Origin: Streptosporangiales bacterium | GTDB lineage: Bacteria; Actinomycetota; Actinomycetes; Streptosporangiales; WHSR01 | Direction: 5' to 3' | Assembly (NCBI GenBank): GCA_009379995.1 | Contig: WHSR01000034.1 | Span: 1 to 47,302, forward strand | Length of the DNA: 47,302 nt | Shown here: piece by piece, positions 1 through 8,631 of the stretch | Layout of the letters: each line of letters begins with the position of its first letter | Position numbering within the stretch: position 1 is the stretch's first letter | Made by a program: the position numbers and the translations under genes | Notes under the pieces: generated by a model | The model's input: the letters and a program-made list of their open reading frames with translations, nothing else | The model's database searches: none | Told to the model about the DNA's origin: nothing

Positions 1-359
1 GCAACAATCGCACTTGCGAGGTGTCCTCTCAGCTCGGAACGTGGAAGCATCAGCAACTCCCATCGTCCCAGCTCAGAGGACACCTTTCGCGTCGACACAC
101 CCCACAGGACCGCTACCTACGCGGTGGATTGAGGCTGAGGTCCTTCCGACTCGCATCCCTGGGGCAGCACGAATTGCCCGTTCGGCAGCCGCTGCACGTA
201 CCAGACACCCTCCGGTCAGGCCGGGCACCACGATGCCGGCACCCGCGACGGCACCCGCGACGGCGCAGGCCACCCCGACGGTCCGGCGGACCCCCCTTTC
301 CTGCCCCGACGGTCTCGCTACGGATACCGGCCTGGGGGAAGGAAAGGGTTGCCCGGCGC
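1..359. other. Region downstream of rnj, no assured gene
   Basis: No convincing protein-coding gene is visible between the left edge and the rnj stop. A 16-base inverted repeat with one mismatch lies at 19-34 and 70-85 and could fold into a stem with a 35-base loop. On the minus strand a short alanine/valine-rich frame resembling a membrane segment (about 300-210) runs into a different frame whose translation, near 205-117, looks protein-like (it reads WYVQRLPNGQF) and stops at 117-119. This could be a small frameshifted gene or chance. Confidence 0.35.
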
Positions 360-2045
360 CTACACCTCGACGACGACGGGGATGATCATCGGACGCCGCC
401 CGTACGTCTCGTTCACCCACCGGCCGATCGTCCGGCGGACGAGCTGGCGAAGCTGGTGCATGTCGTTGATGCCTTCGCCGGCGGCCTGGGTGAGTGCCTC
501 CTCGACCCTCGGCAACACCTCGTCGAAGGCGGCCTCGTCGATGCCCGACCCTCGGGCGTGCAGCTCCGGGCCGCCGATGATCTTGCCGCTCGTCGAGTCG
601 ACCACGATCACTACCGACACGAAGCCTTCGTCGCCGAGGATGCGCCGGTCCTTCAGCGCCGACTCGGTGACATCGCCGACGGACAGGCCGTCGACGTAGA
701 CGTAGCCGCACGGCACCGCGCCGACGATCTCGGCGCGGCCGTCGACCAGGTCGACCACTACGCCGTCGTCGGCGAGCACGACGTTCTCCTGCGGGACACC
801 GGTGGCCTCGGCAAGCCGGGCGTGTGCCCGCAGGTGCCGCCATTCGCCGTGTACCGGCAGGAGGTTGCTGGGACGGACGACGTTGAGCACGTACAGCAGC
901 TCCCCGGCCGGCGCGTGGCCGGAGACGTGCACGAGCGCGTTGCCCTTGTGCACGACTCGGGCGCCCCAGCGGGTGAGACCGTTGATCACCCGGTAGACGG
1001 CGCTCTCGTTGCCCGGCACCAGGGACGACGCGAGGACAACCGTGTCACCGGGCATCACCCGGATCGGGTGGTCGCGGTTGGCCATCCTGGTCAGCGCCGA
1101 CATCGGCTCGCCCTGCGAGCCGGTGGAGATCAGCAGCACGTCCTCCGGGGGCAGCTCGTCGACCTCGCGGGCGTCGACCACGAGGTCACCGGGAACGCGC
1201 AGGTAGCCGAGGTCGCGCGCGGTGTTCATGTTGCGGATCATCGAACGTCCGACGAAGGCCACCTTCCGCCCGTGGATCTTCGCCGCGTCGAGGACCTGCT
1301 GGACCCGATGCACGTGGCTGGCGAAGCAAGCCACGATGATCCGCTTCTCGGCGGCCGCGAAGACCTCGCCGAGCACCGAGGAGATCTCCCGCTCGCTGGT
1401 GACGAAGCCCGGCGTCTCGGCGTTGGTGGAGTCGGACATCAACAGGTCGACCCCCTCCGCCCCGATCCGGGCGAAGCCGCCGAGATCCGTCAGCCGCCCA
1501 TCCAGCGGAAGCTGGTCCATCTTGAAGTCGCCGGTGTGCAGCACCAGGCCGGCAGGGGTGCGGATGGCAAGGGCCAGCGCGTCCGGGATGGAGTGGTTGA
1601 CGGCGATGAACTCGCAGTCGAAGACGCCGAACCGCTGCCGCTGGCCCTCCCTGACCTCGAGGGTGCGCGGCTCGATCCGGTGCTCGGCCAGCTTGACCTC
1701 GACCAGTGCCAAGGTCAGCCTCGAGCCGACCAACGGGAGGTCAGGGCGCTCCCGCAGCAGGAAGGGCACGCCGCCGATGTGATCCTCGTGCGCGTGGGTG
1801 AGGATCAGCGCCTCGACGTCGTCGAGCCGGTCCCTGACGTAGTCGAAGTCGGGCAGGATCAGGTCGACGCCGGGCTGCTCGGACTCCGGGAACAACACGC
1901 CGCAGTCCACGATGAGCAGCCGGCCGCCGAACTCGAAAACGGCCATGTTGCGACCGATTTCCCCGAGTCCGCCCAGAGGTACGATGCGCAGGCCGTCGGG
2001 GTGTAGCGGTGGTGGTGGGGCGAGCTCGGGGTGAGGGTGGCTCAC
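360..2045 (-). CDS. rnj: Ribonuclease J
   Basis: Metallo-beta-lactamase/beta-CASP ribonuclease with endonuclease and 5'-3' exonuclease activity, acting in the cytoplasm on mRNA decay and rRNA maturation. The 561-residue protein has the family length. The zinc motif HAHEDH is at residues 84-89, followed by further metallo-beta-lactamase signatures (HTGDFK, SDSTNAE) and the C-terminal SGHAPAGEL segment. The GTG start overlaps the dapA stop (GTGA), so the two genes are translationally coupled; dapA-rnj is a conserved actinobacterial pair. The product is well recognised. Paralogue lettering (J1/J2) cannot be assigned because only one copy is in view. Confidence 0.95.
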   Translation of the reverse strand: MSHPHPELAPPPPLHPDGLRIVPLGGLGEIGRNMAVFEFGGRLLIVDCGVLFPESEQPGVDLILPDFDYVRDRLDDVEALILTHAHEDHIGGVPFLLRERPDLPLVGSRLTLALVEVKLAEHRIEPRTLEVREGQRQRFGVFDCEFIAVNHSIPDALALAIRTPAGLVLHTGDFKMDQLPLDGRLTDLGGFARIGAEGVDLLMSDSTNAETPGFVTSEREISSVLGEVFAAAEKRIIVACFASHVHRVQQVLDAAKIHGRKVAFVGRSMIRNMNTARDLGYLRVPGDLVVDAREVDELPPEDVLLISTGSQGEPMSALTRMANRDHPIRVMPGDTVVLASSLVPGNESAVYRVINGLTRWGARVVHKGNALVHVSGHAPAGELLYVLNVVRPSNLLPVHGEWRHLRAHARLAEATGVPQENVVLADDGVVVDLVDGRAEIVGAVPCGYVYVDGLSVGDVTESALKDRRILGDEGFVSVVIVVDSTSGKIIGGPELHARGSGIDEAAFDEVLPRVEEALTQAAGEGINDMHQLRQLVRRTIGRWVNETYGRRPMIIPVVVEV

Positions 2046-2962
2046 GCGTGAGCCACCTCCGGCACCTTCACACCGGCAGCGGCCATGTCCTCACGCAGCA
2101 CAGCCATCTGCTCGGGCGTGGCGTCGACGAGCGGGGACCGTACGGAGCCCGCGGGCAGTCCAAACATGTTCAGCGCAGCCTTGGTGAGGATGAGGCCCTG
2201 GGTGCGGAAGAAGCCAGTGTAGACGGGCAGCAGCCTACTGTGGATATCCCGGGCACTGCGTACGTCGCCGCCGAGGTACGCCTCCAGCATCTCGCGCAGG
2301 TCGCGGCCGACCACGTGGCCGACGACGCTCACGAACCCCGCGGCGCCGATGGACAGCAGCGGCAGGTTGTTGATGTCGTCGCCGGAGTAGTAGGGGAGGC
2401 CGGTCCGAGCCATCACCCAGGACGCCTCTTCCAGGTCGCCCTTGGCGTCCTTGTTCGCGACGATCCTGGGATGCTCCGCCAGGCGCGCGAATGTCTCTCC
2501 CGCGATCGCCACGCCGGTGCGCTTCGGGATGTCGTACGTCATCGTCGGAAGCCCCGTCGCGTCGGCGATCGCCGTGAAGTGGCGCAGCAGCCCCGCCTGC
2601 GGTGGCTTGTTGTAGTACGGGGACACGACGAGCAGCCCGTGCGCGCCTGCTCGCTCCGCGGCTCTGGCCAGCTCAACCGCGTGGTTGGTGTCATTGGTCC
2701 CCGCGCCGGCGACGACCGTCGCCCGGTTGCCGACGGCGTCGAGAATTACCCGCAGCAACTGCTCCTTCTCCGCGTCGGTAGTCGTCGGCGCCTCCCCCGT
2801 GGTGCCGCTCACTACGAGCCCGTCGTTGGCTACCTCGTCGACGAGGTAAGTCGCCAGCGCTGCCGCTCCTTCGTAATCGACGGCGCCGTCGGAGGTCATA
2901 GGGGTGATCATTGCGGTCAGCACCCTGCCGAAGGGTGCCTCGAGGGACGTAGTACCAGCCAT
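2042..2962 (-). CDS. dapA: 4-hydroxy-tetrahydrodipicolinate synthase
   Basis: Condenses pyruvate with aspartate semialdehyde, the first committed step of the diaminopimelate/lysine pathway. At 306 residues it has the family length. Visible are SGTTGEAPT (52-60), the YYNKP segment, Tyr143 in MTYDIP and the Schiff-base lysine, probably Lys171 in NKDAKGD. The ATG has no obvious Shine-Dalgarno sequence. A TACCGT hexamer lies seven bases upstream on the minus strand, a spacing that would suit a leaderless transcript; this is inference. It is the first gene of the dapA-rnj unit. dapB lies about 19 kb away, after an accessory block. Confidence 0.95.
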   Translation of the reverse strand: MAGTTSLEAPFGRVLTAMITPMTSDGAVDYEGAAALATYLVDEVANDGLVVSGTTGEAPTTTDAEKEQLLRVILDAVGNRATVVAGAGTNDTNHAVELARAAERAGAHGLLVVSPYYNKPPQAGLLRHFTAIADATGLPTMTYDIPKRTGVAIAGETFARLAEHPRIVANKDAKGDLEEASWVMARTGLPYYSGDDINNLPLLSIGAAGFVSVVGHVVGRDLREMLEAYLGGDVRSARDIHSRLLPVYTGFFRTQGLILTKAALNMFGLPAGSVRSPLVDATPEQMAVLREDMAAAGVKVPEVAHA

Positions 2963-3128
2963 GCACCGAACGGTACCCTGCGGCGACGAGAAATGTGACT
3001 CCCCTGGCCCGCCGAGCCGGAGCCCCGTCGCTTCCGGTCAGTACCGGAAGGCCAGATCTCCCCATCACCACGCGCAATCACCGGAAGGATTCCGGCGGCC
3101 GGGCCGGCGGAGCGAAAACATTCTATTC

Positions 3129-4166
3129 TCAGAAGACCGGGATAATGTCCTCGGCCGCTATATCCCCCGAAACCTCGACGCCGTCGATGTCGAGCTCGGG
3201 AATGGCGGGGAACTCGATGCCCCACCGTCCGACGATCGCCCGGACCTTCGCCATCGCGACCCGCCAGTTCTCCGCCTGCTCCTCGTAGCTGAGCACGCCC
3301 AACCCGCCCTCGCGGGCGTACTCTACCAGCACCCTGTGGTTCGCCAGGAAGTACGGCGGCAGGTCCCAGAATTGGCTCGGCGGCTCCCACAGGATCATCG
3401 ACAAAAAGACGAACCCGGCCCGGAGCTGCTTGGTGATCTGCTTCTTGTCGACCTCGTTCAGCCCGGGCCACTCGTTCTCCAGGATCGTCATGCAGATCTG
3501 CAGGTGCCGGCTCTCGTCCCGACCGATCCGCTGGAACATGTCCTGGAAGACCGGATGAGTGGTGCCCGAGGCCATCATCCGGAACAGCGTCGAGGCGGCC
3601 ACCTCGCCCATCATGAAGCTGGTGAAGAGCACGGCAAGGGAATGGCGCCCGACGGACGTGTTGTAGCCGCTCCAGTACCGCCCGCCGTTGTGGTAGAGCC
3701 AGCCGATGTTGTTGTGCGCCGCCTTCTCCAGATCGGTAGTGGGCTTCCAGTCCAGCGGCCCACCGGGCCATAGCCTGCCGATGGTGCGCTGGCAGCACTC
3801 CTCGTGGTTCATCTCGTCCCGGGTGATCGAGAAGAAGCACTTACGGACCGGGTCCTCCTCGTGCTTCTCGAACGCGTGGATCGTGGCCCTGGCGAACACC
3901 GCCGGTCCCGACGAGTCGAAGTTGGCCAGCACCGAGAACCAGTACATGATCCCCAGCCGCTGCTCGTCGGTGAACTCCTCAGGGTCGAGCCCATCCCACG
4001 GCAGGTCGGCAGGGTTCCACACGGCCCGCTTCGACTTCTCGTAGATCTCGGCCAGCCTGGGAGTGTCGACGTGCCACTCCATCGGGTAGATGTTCGGTTG
4101 CGGGATCTCCGGTGCCGGCCAGAACCCACCCTCCGGTACGACGAGTTCCCGGTCGCTGTCAGACAT
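3129..4166 (-). CDS. Ferritin-like diiron oxygenase/oxidase family protein
   Basis: A 345-residue protein with the ferritin-like diiron pattern of ribonucleotide-reductase R2 and related oxygenases. It has ExxH at Glu118-His121 and, in the second half, Glu188 followed 30 residues later by ExxH at Glu218-His221. Asp84 is a possible first ligand. The N-terminus contains EIYEKSKRAVWNPADLPW, a pre-helix motif seen in diiron oxygenases. I chose ATG 4166 because GGGAG precedes it at suitable spacing; a longer open frame upstream has no such support. It is transcribed towards dapA and away from the GNAT gene at 4244. No partner reductase or ribonucleotide reductase large subunit is near, so the substrate is unknown and a role in DNA precursor synthesis is unlikely. 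Confidence 0.75.
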   Translation of the reverse strand: MSDSDRELVVPEGGFWPAPEIPQPNIYPMEWHVDTPRLAEIYEKSKRAVWNPADLPWDGLDPEEFTDEQRLGIMYWFSVLANFDSSGPAVFARATIHAFEKHEEDPVRKCFFSITRDEMNHEECCQRTIGRLWPGGPLDWKPTTDLEKAAHNNIGWLYHNGGRYWSGYNTSVGRHSLAVLFTSFMMGEVAASTLFRMMASGTTHPVFQDMFQRIGRDESRHLQICMTILENEWPGLNEVDKKQITKQLRAGFVFLSMILWEPPSQFWDLPPYFLANHRVLVEYAREGGLGVLSYEEQAENWRVAMAKVRAIVGRWGIEFPAIPELDIDGVEVSGDIAAEDIIPVF

Positions 4167-4243
4167 CGCTCGCTCCCGCCCACGCGGCTGTAGTTTCAGG
4201 GTATAGCGGGGGCCAGACGGGTTGGTCGGGGGACACTTGCCTG

Positions 4244-4801
4244 ATGGCCGATGTTGGCGTGCGACCGGCAGCCCCGACGGACGCTGCCTCGGTGGCAGCG
4301 ATCCAGGTTCGGACATGGCGCGGGGCATACAGCGAGATACTGCCCACGCCCGCCCTCGAGGAGGTGACCAGCCCAGAGGCGGAGCAGTTGTGGGCCGGGC
4401 AGTGGCGCGAGGCGGCGGCCAACCCGCCGAGTCCGCGGCACCGGCTGCTGATCGCCGTCGAGACCGGCACCCCCGTGGGTTTCGCCGCGTACGGACCGGC
4501 GACCGAACCTGGCCGTACGGCCGAGGACGACGCCGAACTGATCACCCTGCTCGTCGATCCCGCGTATTGGCGCCGTGGCCATGGCAGCAGACTACTGGCC
4601 GCGACGGTCGACAACATGCGCGACGACGGCTTCACGGCCGTGGTCACCTGGGTCTTCGAGGCCGACGTCGTGCTGGAGTCGTTCCTGGTCTCGGCCGGGT
4701 GGGCGCGGGACGGGGCCCGGCGGGAACTCGACATGGGGGAGCCGATCCGACAGGTACGGTTGCACACCGCGATCGACGCGACGGAGATCGATTCCCGCTG
4801 A
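4244..4801 (+). CDS. GNAT family N-acetyltransferase
   Basis: Predicted acetyl-CoA-dependent N-acetyltransferase of 185 residues. The fold is visible as VRPAAPTDAASVAAIQ at the start, the LLVDPAYWRRGHGSRLL acetyl-CoA loop (R/Q-x-x-G-x-G type) in the middle, and a C-terminal ESFLVSAGWARDG. ATG 4244 places the usual start of the fold at residue 5; the frame is open further upstream but runs into the divergent gene. The 77-base gap to the diiron protein holds an AT-richer TATAGC/GCTATA segment near 4202 that could serve promoters in both directions. The substrate cannot be read from sequence. Confidence 0.8.
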   Translation: MADVGVRPAAPTDAASVAAIQVRTWRGAYSEILPTPALEEVTSPEAEQLWAGQWREAAANPPSPRHRLLIAVETGTPVGFAAYGPATEPGRTAEDDAELITLLVDPAYWRRGHGSRLLAATVDNMRDDGFTAVVTWVFEADVVLESFLVSAGWARDGARRELDMGEPIRQVRLHTAIDATEIDSR

Positions 4802-4857
4802 ACGGTCGCTATACCGGCTTGTGCGGCGCGCTGGAAAGATCGCACACTGTGGTGCAG

Positions 4858-4890
4858 CCCGCCCCTCCTCGGGCGGGAGTTGCATTTTAT
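4858..4890 (+). terminator. Likely intrinsic terminator of the GNAT gene
   Basis: A 7-bp GC stem, CCCGCCC (4858-4864) with GGGCGGG (4871-4877), has a six-base loop and is followed on the plus strand by a T-rich stretch ending in TTTTAT. It lies 56 bases after the GNAT stop, and a promoter for the MFS gene must lie downstream of it. Confidence 0.6.
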
Positions 4891-4960
4891 CCTGCCGCCG
4901 ACGACGCGCCGCGGACCGGTACCGTACGTTCGCCGACGCGCCGAGTCAGGGAGACGGGAC

Positions 4961-6292
4961 ATGACACACCCATCGGGAGAGGCTGGGGCGCGTACCGCCA
5001 CCGTCGGCCGCGTGTTCCGCGACATGCCGCTGACCTCTGCCCATTACAAGGCGGGCATCGCCCTGTTCGTCGCCTTCGTGATCGAGGCGTGGGAGATGCT
5101 CATCATCGCCTTCATCGCGGGACCGCTGAGCGAAGACCTCGGCTTCGGCCAGGTCGCGACCGGCTTCCTCATCTCCGCGCTGTTCTTGGGCATGATCCCC
5201 GGTGCCCTGCTGTGGGGACCGGTCTGCGACCGGGTCGGCCGCAAGAGGACGGCCCTGGTGAGCATCGGCGCCTACGGGGTGTTGACGCTTCTCGCGGCCA
5301 CGTCGGTGTCGTACGAGATGCTGTGGGCGCTGCGGTTCATCGCCGGCCTGGCCATGTCCGGGATCTTCGTGATCACGTTCCCGTACTTCGAGGAGCTGCT
5401 CCCGGTCCGGTACCGGGGACGCGCCACCGTCTACCTCGCCTCGGGCTGGCCCTTCGGCACCCTGCTGGCGGTGGGGGTCGCGCTGTTGCTGCTGCCGCTC
5501 GGCTGGCGCTGGGTGATAGTGGTCAGCGGCCTCGCCTCGCTGTGGGCGTTGGCCATCTGGCGGTGGGTGCCGGAGTCCCCGTACTGGCTGGTGAACCAGG
5601 GCCGCACCGACGAGGCACGCGACGTGCTCCGCCGGCTCAGTGGGGGTGCGGTCGGCGACGACGTCGAGCTGACGATCGAGCACGGCCGCGGCACCGCCGC
5701 AAACCTCCGGGAAATGCTCGTCGGCGGCTTCGGCATGCTCACCTTGATGCAGGTGCTGGTCAACTTCACCTTCGCCTACGGCTACTGGGGTCTCGCCACC
5801 TGGCTACCCCCGCTGCTCCAGGAACGTGGGTTGAGCCAGACCGGCAGCCTGGCCTTCATCGCGATCACCGCGCTTTTCATGATCCCGGGCTACATCACCG
5901 CCTCGTCCCTCACCGGACGGTACGGCCGCAAGCGGGTCTTCCTCGCCTACATCATCGTCGCCGCGATAGGCGGTTTCCTCTTCGCCGCCGCCAACTCGGT
6001 GACCATGCTGTACCTCGCCAGCTTCGTGCTCTGGTTCTTCGCTCTCGGCGCCTGGGGAGTGTGGGACACCTGGTTCGGTGAGCTCTACCCGACCCGGCTG
6101 CGGGCCAACGGCTACGCCTGGGGCGTAGCGAGCCAGCGGGTCGCGAACGCCATAGCGCCCACGATCACCGGGGTGTTCGTCGCCTCCGGGGCCGGGTTCA
6201 CCGGCACCGTGGCCTTCGTCGAGGCGTTCGTCGTCGTGGCGGCGCTGCTGGCGTTCTACTTCCGGGAGACCGAGGGCCTCGAACTCGCCTGA
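4961..6292 (+). CDS. MFS transporter
   Basis: Major facilitator superfamily carrier of 443 residues with about 12 predicted membrane helices. The loop between helices 2 and 3 reads GPVCDRVGRKRTAL (the MFS GxxxDRxGRK signature). After helix 6 comes PESPYWL, typical of the sugar-porter and aromatic-acid/organic-anion branches. I chose ATG 4961 because GGGAGA lies just upstream; the longer frame adds a non-hydrophobic, arginine-rich leader. It is followed after 34 bases by a racemase-like gene, so the pair may import and convert an amino-acid or hydantoin-like compound; that is inference. Import against export is not decidable. Confidence 0.85.
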   Translation: MTHPSGEAGARTATVGRVFRDMPLTSAHYKAGIALFVAFVIEAWEMLIIAFIAGPLSEDLGFGQVATGFLISALFLGMIPGALLWGPVCDRVGRKRTALVSIGAYGVLTLLAATSVSYEMLWALRFIAGLAMSGIFVITFPYFEELLPVRYRGRATVYLASGWPFGTLLAVGVALLLLPLGWRWVIVVSGLASLWALAIWRWVPESPYWLVNQGRTDEARDVLRRLSGGAVGDDVELTIEHGRGTAANLREMLVGGFGMLTLMQVLVNFTFAYGYWGLATWLPPLLQERGLSQTGSLAFIAITALFMIPGYITASSLTGRYGRKRVFLAYIIVAAIGGFLFAAANSVTMLYLASFVLWFFALGAWGVWDTWFGELYPTRLRANGYAWGVASQRVANAIAPTITGVFVASGAGFTGTVAFVEAFVVVAALLAFYFRETEGLELA

Positions 6293-6319
6293 GGACTCGC
6301 CTGAGGACTCGCCTGAGGA
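6284..6319 (+). repeat. Three tandem copies of a 12-bp unit across the MFS stop codon
   Basis: CTCGCCTGAGGA is repeated three times without a break. The first copy contains the in-frame TGA of the MFS gene; the later two repeat the same in-frame TGA. The third copy also supplies part of the GAGGAGG ribosome site of the next gene. Confidence 0.9.
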
Positions 6320-6326
6320 GGTGCCC

Positions 6327-7100
6327 GTGACGACCCGAATTCTGTGGCTCAACCCCGTCGCGACCGACGTCTACGACGCCCCGATCGCCGAGTCGCTCCG
6401 CCGGGCGGCCGCGGAGCACACCCACCTCGACGTCCTCTCCCTCGAGCCGCCCGGCCCCACCCACCTCGAGTACTCCTGTTACGAGATGACGGTCGGTGGG
6501 CAGCTCATGGCGACCGTTCGGTGGGCGGAGGACGCGGGATACGACGCGCTGATCATCGGCTGCTTCTACGACACGGGCCTGCGGGCCGCCCGGGAGATCG
6601 CCACCCGAATGGTGGTGACCGCTCCCGCGGAGGCATGCCTGCACCTCGCCGCCACCCTCGGTGACACGATCTCGGTCCTGGTGGGCCGGCGGAAGTGGCT
6701 GCCGGAGATGCGGGACAACGCGGAGCGGTACGGCTTCGGCGGCCGGATCGCCTCCTTCCGGGTGCTCGACATGGGCGTGCACGACTTTCAGCGCGATGCC
6801 GACACGAGCAAGGCTCGGATCCTGCGTGAGGCCCGGGCCGCCGTCGAGGAGGACCGGGCGGAGACGATAGTTCTCGGGTGCACCATCGAATACGGCTTCT
6901 ACGAAGAGGTGCAACGCCAGGTCGGGGTGCCGGTGATCGACGCGACGCTCGCACCGCTCAAGTACGCGGAGTACCTCGCCGACGTGGCCGGGAGGTTCGG
7001 CTGGCGGCACAGCAAGGTCGGCGGGTACCAGTCGCCGCCGGCCGAGGAGGCCGCCGCGTGGATCCCCGGGGGCAGGCCGACGACCGCCGGCGTGGCCTAG
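6327..7100 (+). CDS. Aspartate/glutamate (hydantoin) racemase family protein
   Basis: A 257-residue cytoplasmic cofactor-independent racemase/isomerase. The two catalytic-cysteine segments of the Asp/Glu/hydantoin racemase superfamily are present: IIGCFYDTGL in the first half and IVLGCTIEYGFYEEV in the second. The N-terminal ILWLNPVAT and the DALIIGC segment resemble hydantoin racemases. Of two nearby GTG codons I prefer 6327, because GAGGAGG at 6315-6321 sits five bases before it, while GTG 6321 overlaps that site. No hydantoinase or carbamoylase is in the window, so the substrate is open; maleate isomerases and arylmalonate decarboxylases share this fold. Probably cotranscribed with the MFS carrier. 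Confidence 0.8.
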   Translation: MTTRILWLNPVATDVYDAPIAESLRRAAAEHTHLDVLSLEPPGPTHLEYSCYEMTVGGQLMATVRWAEDAGYDALIIGCFYDTGLRAAREIATRMVVTAPAEACLHLAATLGDTISVLVGRRKWLPEMRDNAERYGFGGRIASFRVLDMGVHDFQRDADTSKARILREARAAVEEDRAETIVLGCTIEYGFYEEVQRQVGVPVIDATLAPLKYAEYLADVAGRFGWRHSKVGGYQSPPAEEAAAWIPGGRPTTAGVA

Positions 7101-7110
7101 CCTCGGGTTG

Positions 7111-7992
7111 GTGAGCACACGGCTGTCGCCCTGGGTCCAAGGCGCGCGTCCACGTACGCTTACCGCCGCCGTCACACCTGTCATGGCCGGGGCGGCGGTT
7201 GCCGTCGCCGAGGGGGGCGCCGTGTGGTGGCGCGCCGGGCTCGCGCTGGCCGTCGCGCTCGCGCTGCAGGTAGGGGTCAACTACGCCAACGACTACAGCG
7301 ACGGGATCCGGGGAACCGACGCGGCTCGGGTCGGGCCGACCCGGTTGGTCGCCTCCGGCCTCGCCGCCCCGCGGACCGTGCTGGGGGCGGCGTTGGCCTG
7401 CTTCGGCCTCGCCGGTGCCGCGGGCCTTGCCCTCGCGGCGGCCACGACCTGGTGGCTGCTGGCCGTCGGCACCGCCGCCATCGCCGCCGCCTGGTTCTAT
7501 ACAGGGGGCAGCCGACCGTACGGCTACCGCGCACTCGGCGAGGTGTCGGTCTTCGCGTTCTTCGGCCTCGTCGCCGTCGTCGGCACCGCCTACGTCCAGG
7601 TGGAAAGGCTGACCCCGCTGGCGTTCGCGGTTGCGGTACCGGTGGGGCTGCTGATCTGTGCGCTTCTGGTGATCAACAACCTGCGGGACATCCCGGGCGA
7701 CGCCCTCGCGGGCAAGCGCACGCTCGCGGTCGTGCTGGGTGGCCCGCGCACCCGGGTGCTGTACGCGGGATGTGTCGTCGTGCCGTTCCTCGGGGTCCTG
7801 TTCCTTGCGGTGGCCCGGCCGATGGTCCTGGTCGCGCTGCCGGCGGCGGTGCTCGCGGTGCCGCCGCTGCGGCTCGCGCTCGGCGGCGCCACGGGAAGGG
7901 ACCTGGTTCCGGCGCTGCGCGACACCGGGCGGCTGCTGCTCGGGTACGGCATCCTGCTCTCCGTTGGCCTCCTCATCCCCTCGGGTGGGTGA
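7111..7992 (+). CDS. menA: 1,4-dihydroxy-2-naphthoate polyprenyltransferase
   Basis: UbiA-family integral membrane enzyme that prenylates 1,4-dihydroxy-2-naphthoate to demethylmenaquinone. Of about 293 residues, it has eight or nine hydrophobic helices. The first aspartate-rich motif is NYANDYSDGIRGTD (about residues 53-66) and the second is NNLRDIPGD. GPTRLVASG is typical of MenA rather than of haem O synthases. The start is GTG 7111; a TTG three bases upstream is the alternative. No other men gene is adjacent, and it follows the racemase by ten bases. Confidence 0.9.
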   Translation: MSTRLSPWVQGARPRTLTAAVTPVMAGAAVAVAEGGAVWWRAGLALAVALALQVGVNYANDYSDGIRGTDAARVGPTRLVASGLAAPRTVLGAALACFGLAGAAGLALAAATTWWLLAVGTAAIAAAWFYTGGSRPYGYRALGEVSVFAFFGLVAVVGTAYVQVERLTPLAFAVAVPVGLLICALLVINNLRDIPGDALAGKRTLAVVLGGPRTRVLYAGCVVVPFLGVLFLAVARPMVLVALPAAVLAVPPLRLALGGATGRDLVPALRDTGRLLLGYGILLSVGLLIPSGG

Positions 7993-8046
7993 CTGCCCTC
8001 GGCTGGGGCGGAACCTCGCCGGGCGGAGCGGTGTAACAAGGGTGGA

Positions 8047-8631
8047 GTGGCCGGTCACCCAGGAAAGGTTCACATCACGGACGACGCCGAGGCGATCGAC
8101 CGGGCTCGAGGCGGCGACCTGGACGCGTTCGGGGTCCTCGTCGCGCGGTATACCGTGCTCGCACACCGGACGGCTGTCCTGCTCGGCGCCGGAGACGACG
8201 CCGACGACATGGTGCAGAACGCGTTCGTGAAGGCGTTCCGGAAGCTGCCCGCGTTTCGGGCCGGATCGTCGTTCCGCCCCTGGCTGCTCGCGATCGTGGT
8301 CAACGAGACCAAGAACCGGCACCGGGAGAAGCGCCGGCGCGACGGGCTCACCGTTCGGCTGGCGGCCCGTCGCCTCGACGTCCCGGACGACCCGGAGGAC
8401 GACGTACTGGCCGCCGAGCGTCGCGCGGTGCTGCTCGACGCGGTCCGCGCCCTGCCCGACAGGGATCGGATGGTCGTGACCTGTCGGTACTTCCTCGATC
8501 TCAGCGAGGCCGAGACCGCCGAGGCCCTCGGATGGCCGCAGGATTCGGTCAAGTCCCGAACCTCACGGGCGCTCGCGCGGCTCCGGTCGAGCCTCGTATC
8601 CCGACCGGGCGCGGAGGTGAGCGATGGCTGA
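8047..8631 (+). CDS. ECF-type RNA polymerase sigma factor
   Basis: A 194-residue sigma-70 family protein with only regions 2 and 4. Region 2 runs through DDADDMVQNAFVKAFRKL and FRPWLLAIVVNETKNRHR; region 4 is LPDRDRMVVTCRYFLDLSEAE, followed by the DNA-recognition helix WPQDSVKSRTSRALARL. It would redirect RNA polymerase to a small regulon. The GTG start has only a weak AGGG/GGA site before it, so the exact N-terminus is uncertain. Its stop overlaps the next start by eight bases, the usual arrangement of an ECF gene with its regulator. Confidence 0.9.
   Translation: MAGHPGKVHITDDAEAIDRARGGDLDAFGVLVARYTVLAHRTAVLLGAGDDADDMVQNAFVKAFRKLPAFRAGSSFRPWLLAIVVNETKNRHREKRRRDGLTVRLAARRLDVPDDPEDDVLAAERRAVLLDAVRALPDRDRMVVTCRYFLDLSEAETAEALGWPQDSVKSRTSRALARLRSSLVSRPGAEVSDG

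Noticed and set aside
21..2006. Long plus-strand open frames opposite rnj and other genes
   Set aside because: High-GC coding strands leave the opposite strand open. The translation is low in hydrophobic residues, rich in His, Asp, Arg and Val-Asp runs, and mirrors the real minus-strand gene.
4879..4890. GTTGCATTTTAT before the MFS gene as a GntR operator
   Set aside because: It forms the T-rich tail of a good GC hairpin (4858-4877), so it is better explained as part of a terminator. It is kept only as a weak addition to the operator series.
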